NCBI GenBank assembly: GCA_947258835.1
Contig: CAMYJY010000182.1
Coordinates: 1 to 9,585, forward strand
Direction of reading: 5' to 3'
Length of the DNA stretch: 9,585 nt
DNA from: an uncultured Pirellulales bacterium
GTDB taxonomy: Bacteria > Planctomycetota > Planctomycetia > Pirellulales > Lacipirellulaceae
Shown: piece by piece, positions 5,683 through 9,585 of the stretch
Layout: each line of letters starts with the position of its first letter
Position numbering within the stretch: the stretch's first letter is position 1
Notes under the pieces: generated by a model
What the model was told of the DNA's origin: nothing
The model's database searches: none
What the model saw: the letters and a program-made list of their open reading frames with translations, nothing else
Made by a program: the position numbers and the translations under genes

Positions 5683-7719
5683 CTACTTGCTGGCGGCGTT
5701 CTGTTTGAGTTCGTAGCGGCGAATTTTACGATCGAGTGTGGAACGCTCGATTCCCAAAATACCCGCCGCGCGGCTTTTATTCCAACCGGTGGAGGCCAGC
5801 GTGCGGCGGATGTGCTCGCTCTCCATTTCAGCCAGTGAGGTGGGCTGGAATTCTTGAGGTCCTACCGGCGCAAAGATTCCAGACTCCGTGTCTCCGGCCG
5901 TGTTCAGCGTGGATAAGACCAGGTCTTCATGATCGACGTATTCGCCCAGTGCCAACACGACCGCCCGCTCAATCACATTCTTCATCTCCCGCACGTTACC
6001 GGGCCAGCGATAGCGCAGCAATTCCTCCATCGCCCGTGGCGTAAAACCTTTGATCTTGCGACCGGTTTCATCAGAAAACTTACGCAAGAAAAATTCGGCC
6101 AGCTCGGGGATGTCCTCCGATCGCTTCCGCAATCCGGGGACAAAAATTTCCAACACGTGCAAGCGGAAGTACAAATCACGGCGAAATTTTCCCTCGGCCA
6201 CGTCTCTTTCCAGGTCGCGATTGGTGGCAGCAATCACCCGCACATCCACCTGGATTTGTGCGCTGCCCCCCACGCGCTCAAACGGATGCCCCTCCAGCAC
6301 GCGTAAAAACTTGGCCTGGATGTTGGGGCTCATTTCACCAATCTCATCCAGCATCAGGGTGCCTTGATCCGCCTGCTCAAATTTACCAATCTTGCGCTCG
6401 GTGGCCCCTGTGAATGAACCCTTTTCGTGACCAAACAGCTCACTTTCCAACAGGGTTTCGGAAAGGGCGGCGCAATTCAAACAGACAAACGGGGCCTTCA
6501 CGCGCGGGCTGGAAAAATGCACGGCCCGAGCCACCAGTTCCTTGCCCACGCCGCTTTCCCCACGAATCAGTACCGTAGCCCGGCTGGGTGCGGCGCGGGC
6601 AATCTGCCGCGCAACCTGCAACATGACCTCGCTCGAACCCACGATCTCGCTTTGCACACCAAGCTGTTCACGCAAGTGGACATTTTCCGTGCGCACTTGG
6701 TTCAGATTCTCGGCCAGTTCTTGCCGCCGGTTGAGATTTTCCAGCGCCACCCCCACCGTGTCCGCCACGGCCAGCGTAAACTCTAAGTCATCCGGGTCGG
6801 TGGTCACTTCGGCACTGGTGGTGTAGAGATGCACCAGGCCATAAATGGCCCCACCCAGTCTGACGGGAGCACAAATCACGCTGGTGGCTAGGATTTCTCC
6901 TTGGCTGTCGCGATTTCCCAGATTGCTGTCATCCATCACATTCCGAGCCATCACCGCCTGGCCATCGCGCAACACGGTCGACGCCAGAAAGGGAGAAACA
7001 CGATGGTAGGCATGCGCACTATCGCTCCGGGAGGCAATCATCTCCAAGTCTTCACCCCTGCGATTCCCCGCGTCATCTCGCTGACGCAGCAAGATGGCCC
7101 CCGCATCGACACGGGTGCCGGCAAACAAACCGCCGAGGGCCTCCTTGGCCAGGGAAACCACATCGGTCGCTTGGGCCAGTTCAAAGGCGAGGCGACACAG
7201 CTGGGCCGCGGCCCGACCCACTTTGGGGAAGGACTCGTCGGTATCTGCCAGCGAGGGTTCATCTAAAAATCGACTCTGTTTCTTGCGATGCGTGATCGTG
7301 GTGGGCTCAAAGGACTCAAAAATGCTGTCCACATCCGCGGTCTCGGTGCCCAATTCGGAGGGCTGCCCAGCAACAGCTTTGGAAGCCTTCAATAAACTGC
7401 CGGTTTCTGGAAAGGCTTGCGATAAATCCTCCACATAAGCCAAATGGGAATTGCCAATCTGCAAAATATCGCCCGGCTCCAAGGTATGATCATGCCTGAG
7501 TTGCTCGCCACTGACCAACGTTCCATTGCGACTCTGGAGATCTCTGATAATCCATTGTCCTTGGGTATAAAACACCTCGGCATGATTGCGACTACACCGC
7601 TCGTCCTTGACCACCACCGTATTGGTGGGGGCCCGCCCCATGGTCACGGACTCACCAGGTACGAGCCGCACGACATCCGCCCATTGGTTGCCGTCTCGAA
7701 TTATCAGGTAGGCATGCAT
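5683..7719 (-). CDS. Sigma54-dependent transcriptional activator with FHA and GAF domains
   Basis: A 678-residue enhancer-binding protein that would activate sigma54 RNA polymerase by ATP hydrolysis. The domains run in order. The FHA domain (about 1-100) has the phosphothreonine-binding pattern GR (28-29), SRNH (43-46) and SRNG (63-66). A charged linker follows. The GAF sensor covers about 174-334. A short coiled coil, LNRRQELAENLNQVRTENV, leads into the AAA+ domain (about 358-585) with Walker A GESGVGKE (387-394), Walker B LMLDEIGE (455-462) and arginine-finger region FRRDLYFRL (512-520). The sigma54-contact loop reads GSFTGA (434-439), a Ser variant of GAFTGA. The C-terminus is a Fis-type helix-turn-helix (about 630-669, NKSRAAGILGIERSTLDRKI). 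There is no receiver domain, so input is probably a phosphorylated partner via FHA and a small ligand via GAF. ATG 7719 (MHAYLIIRDG) is preferred to an in-frame TTG at 7737. Its targets are not evident here. Confidence 0.94.
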   Translation of the reverse strand: MHAYLIIRDGNQWADVVRLVPGESVTMGRAPTNTVVVKDERCSRNHAEVFYTQGQWIIRDLQSRNGTLVSGEQLRHDHTLEPGDILQIGNSHLAYVEDLSQAFPETGSLLKASKAVAGQPSELGTETADVDSIFESFEPTTITHRKKQSRFLDEPSLADTDESFPKVGRAAAQLCRLAFELAQATDVVSLAKEALGGLFAGTRVDAGAILLRQRDDAGNRRGEDLEMIASRSDSAHAYHRVSPFLASTVLRDGQAVMARNVMDDSNLGNRDSQGEILATSVICAPVRLGGAIYGLVHLYTTSAEVTTDPDDLEFTLAVADTVGVALENLNRRQELAENLNQVRTENVHLREQLGVQSEIVGSSEVMLQVARQIARAAPSRATVLIRGESGVGKELVARAVHFSSPRVKAPFVCLNCAALSETLLESELFGHEKGSFTGATERKIGKFEQADQGTLMLDEIGEMSPNIQAKFLRVLEGHPFERVGGSAQIQVDVRVIAATNRDLERDVAEGKFRRDLYFRLHVLEIFVPGLRKRSEDIPELAEFFLRKFSDETGRKIKGFTPRAMEELLRYRWPGNVREMKNVIERAVVLALGEYVDHEDLVLSTLNTAGDTESGIFAPVGPQEFQPTSLAEMESEHIRRTLASTGWNKSRAAGILGIERSTLDRKIRRYELKQNAASK

Positions 7720-7840
7720 GAAAGATTGCCGCAGCAAAAGTTAAGAGCCTGCCCCAGGACCATGCTGGGGGTGTCCAGCGGCCGAAAAAGATGGCAGCAC
7801 GCAATGGTGGGGGGACGTGCAGTTAGTCCCCTGATGCGGC

Positions 7841-7871
7841 CAAAATTGTTGTATTTGAGTCAAAATTTTTG
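7841..7871. repeat. Two AT-rich direct repeats 20 bases apart
   Basis: CAAAATTGTTG (7841-7851) and CAAAATTTTTG (7861-7871) match at 10 of 11 positions and start exactly 20 bases apart, about two helical turns. The tract stands out as AT-rich against GC-rich surroundings. It lies about 120-150 bases upstream of the regulator start, where an activator site, UP element or core promoter would be expected. Function is inferred from position only. Confidence 0.4.
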
Positions 7872-7924
7872 TAGCGACCAACGGGAGCGGGCAAACGTCT
7901 TCCGAGCGGCAGCTCGCATTGGTT

Positions 7925-7940
7925 CGAGGCCCGGGCCTCG
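7925..7940. promoter_or_regulatory. 16-bp perfect GC-rich palindrome
   Basis: CGAGGCCC-GGGCCTCG is perfectly self-complementary with no spacer. The flanking bases are T and T, so the symmetry ends there. With no loop and no T-run it is not a terminator. A dimeric DNA-binding protein site is the simplest reading. Confidence 0.4.
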
Positions 7941-7966
7941 TTAGGCTCTTGATGCATTATCTCAAC

Positions 7967-7998
7967 TTGGAGCGCGGGTGGCAACTGGCCCCTATAAT
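7967..7998 (+). promoter_or_regulatory. Possible sigma70-type promoter for the DUF1598 gene
   Basis: TATAAT at 7993-7998 is a perfect -10 hexamer. The best -35 match is TTGGAG at 7967-7972, with a 20-base spacer, longer than the usual 17. If used, the transcript would carry a leader of about 300 bases before the DUF1598 start. Confidence 0.3.
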
Positions 7999-8125
7999 CC
8001 ATACAAAGGCTACACAGCAGGGCGGAGCAAGCCGCCGCCTCTGGGGCGGAAAGCGGCAAAACTGTTGAATCAGCCGCTGCCAGTGACTACCCTGGAGGTT
8101 ATCTGCAGGTGCGTCTTGTCCAGTG

Positions 8126-8151
8126 CTCCAGGGCTGGATTCGGCCCTGGAG
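8126..8151 (+). promoter_or_regulatory. 11-bp hairpin with an alternative pairing partner in the DUF1598 leader
   Basis: CTCCAGGGCTG (8126-8136) pairs with 8141-8151 over 11 positions with one G-U and a GATT loop. The 5' arm could instead pair with CCCTGGAG at 8090-8097 (8 perfect pairs), because CCCTGGAGGT occurs twice (8090-8099 and 8144-8153). The two structures exclude each other, as in an attenuator. No T-run follows the hairpin. Regulation is inference. Confidence 0.4.
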
Positions 8152-8278
8152 GTACCGTGCAGATTGCAAGCGAGCGACGGAAATGGCGAAGAGGTATGCC
8201 TGGAAACCCTCTGACCATGGCAACATGGCGCAAAACCGGCCCACCGTCTACCACCCACCCGCCCCAGCCCCTGTGGTT

Positions 8279-8298
8279 GCGGCGTGAGCCGCGGAGAG
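8279..8298 (+). promoter_or_regulatory. GNRA-capped hairpin abutting the Shine-Dalgarno of the DUF1598 gene
   Basis: GCGGC (8279-8283) pairs with GCCGC (8288-8292) around GTGA, a GNRA tetraloop in RNA. The ribosome-binding sequence GGAGAG (8293-8298) starts at the next base and sits 8 bases before the ATG at 8307. Two extra U-G pairs (8277-8278 with 8293-8294) could partly cover it. Confidence 0.4.
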
Positions 8299-8306
8299 AT
8301 TAGCTG

Positions 8307-9585
8307 ATGCGATACGATTACCCGTCCTTACTGCAGCCCTCCTGCTGGTGCGCCGTGCTGTTGCTTTGCGCGTGCCTCGCGCTTCCCGTGGCCCAGGCCC
8401 AGCTGGTACAGCAGGCCGTGGGCGGTATCGCCATTGATGCGGAGGGCGTGTTGGCGATTCCTACCCAAGCCGAGGAGCAGCGGCTGGCGGACGTTCGCCA
8501 ACGGGCCCAGGCCCAGGCCCCTGCGGATCTCTGCCCCTGGACCGATTTGCGAGCGGTCTCTCTAAAACAGCTCGAAGGCCAACTGGCCCAGTTCCAAGCC
8601 ACCCAGCAACCCCTGCCGGAAGCGGTGCGCTACCTGGCCGGACTGCAACGTGTGCAGTTTGTGCTGGTCTACCCGGAACAGGGCGATGTCGTCTTGGCCG
8701 GTCCCGCAGAGGGCTGGCGTCTGGACCGGCTGGGCAACGTGGTAGGACTCACCTCCGGACGCCCCGTGCTGCTGCTGGAAGACTTGATGGTCGCTCTCCG
8801 CACGCGGACTACCGACGTACTGGAACCAATCTCCTGCTCCATCGATCCGACGCCGGCCGGGATCCAACGACTGCAGGCCTTCTCCCGCAAATTGTCGGGC
8901 CCGGGTCAGAACGTAACGCAAACGCTGCGACAGATGGAAACGGCCTTGGGGCGGCAGGTGATTTCCATCACGGGCGTGCCGCCCACCAGCCATTTTGCCC
9001 GCACGCTGGTCGCTGCTGATTTTCGGATGAAACGCCTGGCCATGGGATTTGAGCCAGCGCCCGTGGACGCGATGCCCAGTTTTTTAACGCTGCTGCAGGC
9101 CAGCCGTGGACGGGCCGAGGTGTCCCCGCGGTGGTGGTTGGCTCCGCATTATCTACCTTTGGCGCGCGATGCGGCAGGTCTGGCCTGGGAACTGCGGGGC
9201 CAGGGCGTGCAGTGCCTGACCGAACAAGATCACCTCGACCGCCAAGGCCGTCGGATCGGCACGAACCAGGCCAGTGGGGCCGCCCAGCGGTGGGCCCACA
9301 CGTTTACGGACCGCTATGGTGATCTCTGCGATCAGGACTCGATCTTCGGCCAGTTGCGGAATGCGATGGACTTGGCAGTGGTGGCCGCCCTCATGGATCA
9401 AGAACGGCTGCTCGACCAAGCAGGGCTCGCCCTCCCCGCATTAACGCACCAGCAGCCGTTACTCCAATATCCGGCGCCCAAGAGCGTTGCTTCGCAGGCC
9501 TCGTTTGTGAAACGGCGCGGCGACTATTTGGTCAGCACCTCGGGCGGCGTCCAGCTACTACCTTGGGAGGTGGCCCGGCAATCGG
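8307..9585 (+). CDS. DUF1598 domain-containing secreted protein (3' end outside window)
   Basis: The first 426 codons of a gene that runs off the right edge with no stop. The N-terminus is a Sec signal peptide: a hydrophobic core at about 14-28 ends VAQA before Gln32, a good signal peptidase I site. The mature part opens VGGIAIDAEGVLAIPT. It carries segments I associate with the planctomycete DUF1598 family: VLAGPAEGWRLDRLGNVVG, GRPVLLLEDLMVALRT, SIDPTPAGIQRLQAF, VAADFRMKRLAMGFEPAPV and a region near WWLAPHYLPL. No enzyme motif is visible and the family has no known function to my knowledge; export suggests a periplasmic or surface role. ATG 8307 is supported by GGAGAG 8 bases upstream. The gene is divergent from the sigma54 activator, separated by a long regulatory region. 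Confidence 0.88.
   Translation, partial: MRYDYPSLLQPSCWCAVLLLCACLALPVAQAQLVQQAVGGIAIDAEGVLAIPTQAEEQRLADVRQRAQAQAPADLCPWTDLRAVSLKQLEGQLAQFQATQQPLPEAVRYLAGLQRVQFVLVYPEQGDVVLAGPAEGWRLDRLGNVVGLTSGRPVLLLEDLMVALRTRTTDVLEPISCSIDPTPAGIQRLQAFSRKLSGPGQNVTQTLRQMETALGRQVISITGVPPTSHFARTLVAADFRMKRLAMGFEPAPVDAMPSFLTLLQASRGRAEVSPRWWLAPHYLPLARDAAGLAWELRGQGVQCLTEQDHLDRQGRRIGTNQASGAAQRWAHTFTDRYGDLCDQDSIFGQLRNAMDLAVVAALMDQERLLDQAGLALPALTHQQPLLQYPAPKSVASQASFVKRRGDYLVSTSGGVQLLPWEVARQS

Larger units (their letters stand above)
7720..8306. promoter_or_regulatory. Long divergent intergenic region between regulator and DUF1598 gene
   Basis: These 587 bases hold no gene I can support. Short open frames (for example 7978-8214 and 8109-8303) have no ribosome-binding site and no recognisable protein. 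From left to right the region contains two small hairpins in the regulator leader (7752-7770 and 7811-7831), AT-rich phased repeats (7841-7871), a 16-bp palindrome (7925-7940), a TATAAT box (7993-7998), hairpins at 8021-8036, 8052-8078 and 8126-8151, and a hairpin touching the ribosome-binding site at 8279-8292. It must carry promoters for both divergent genes. Confidence 0.5.

Noticed and set aside
7444..7944. Plus-strand 166-codon frame spanning the regulator start
   Set aside because: Mostly antisense to the FHA domain coding region, with no ribosome-binding site or recognisable protein.
7978..8303. Short plus-strand frames (78 and 64 codons) and minus-strand frames in the intergenic region
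   Set aside because: No Shine-Dalgarno, no family resemblance, and they overlap one another in several frames; the stretch reads better as a structured leader.
8503..8522. Tandem GCCCAG-type repeat at the DUF1598 N-terminal region
   Set aside because: It simply encodes an Ala-Gln run (RAQAQAPA) within the gene and is too short to be a meaningful repeat.

Overview
This window most likely comes from a planctomycete of the Pirellula/Rhodopirellula kind. The strongest pointer is the last gene, a secreted DUF1598 protein, a family I know only from Planctomycetes. It is supported by weak or absent Shine-Dalgarno sequences at most starts, by an FHA-GAF-sigma54 activator of a type common in that phylum, and by metal-transport permeases fused to DtxR-type repressor domains. 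The taxonomic call is from family recognition, not from a database search.

Layout. Positions 1-221 are a leader with three inverted repeats and no gene I can support. Positions 222-4600 are a four-gene plus-strand operon for a manganese/zinc/iron ABC importer: lipoprotein binding protein, ATPase, permease 1 and permease 2. The last three genes are joined by ATGA overlaps. The first is separated from the second by a strong 14-bp hairpin. Each permease continues into a DtxR/MntR-like winged-helix plus metal-sensing domain, and no free-standing repressor is present here. A small SRPBCC gene (minus strand, 4597-5052) runs into the operon tail to tail, with overlapping stop codons. It is divergent from ndk (plus strand, 5167-5625), which encodes nucleoside diphosphate kinase. 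The 57 bases between ndk and the next gene hold no convincing terminator.

Positions 5683-7719 (minus strand) encode a sigma54-dependent activator with FHA, GAF, AAA+ and Fis-type HTH domains. Positions 7720-8306 are a long intergenic region with phased AT-rich repeats, a 16-bp perfect palindrome, a possible promoter and a series of hairpins. From 8307 to the right edge is a 5' part of the DUF1598 gene, cut by the window.

How the genes fit together. The binding protein hands metal to a permease heterodimer driven by the ATPase. The cytoplasmic DtxR-like tails could sense the imported metal and either gate the transporter or, if released as in chlamydial YtgCR, repress the operon. The remaining genes look like ordinary neighbours: nucleotide metabolism, a lipid/hydrophobic-ligand fold protein, a global-type regulator and an envelope or secreted protein of unknown role. 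I see no mobile element, CRISPR array, tRNA or rRNA.
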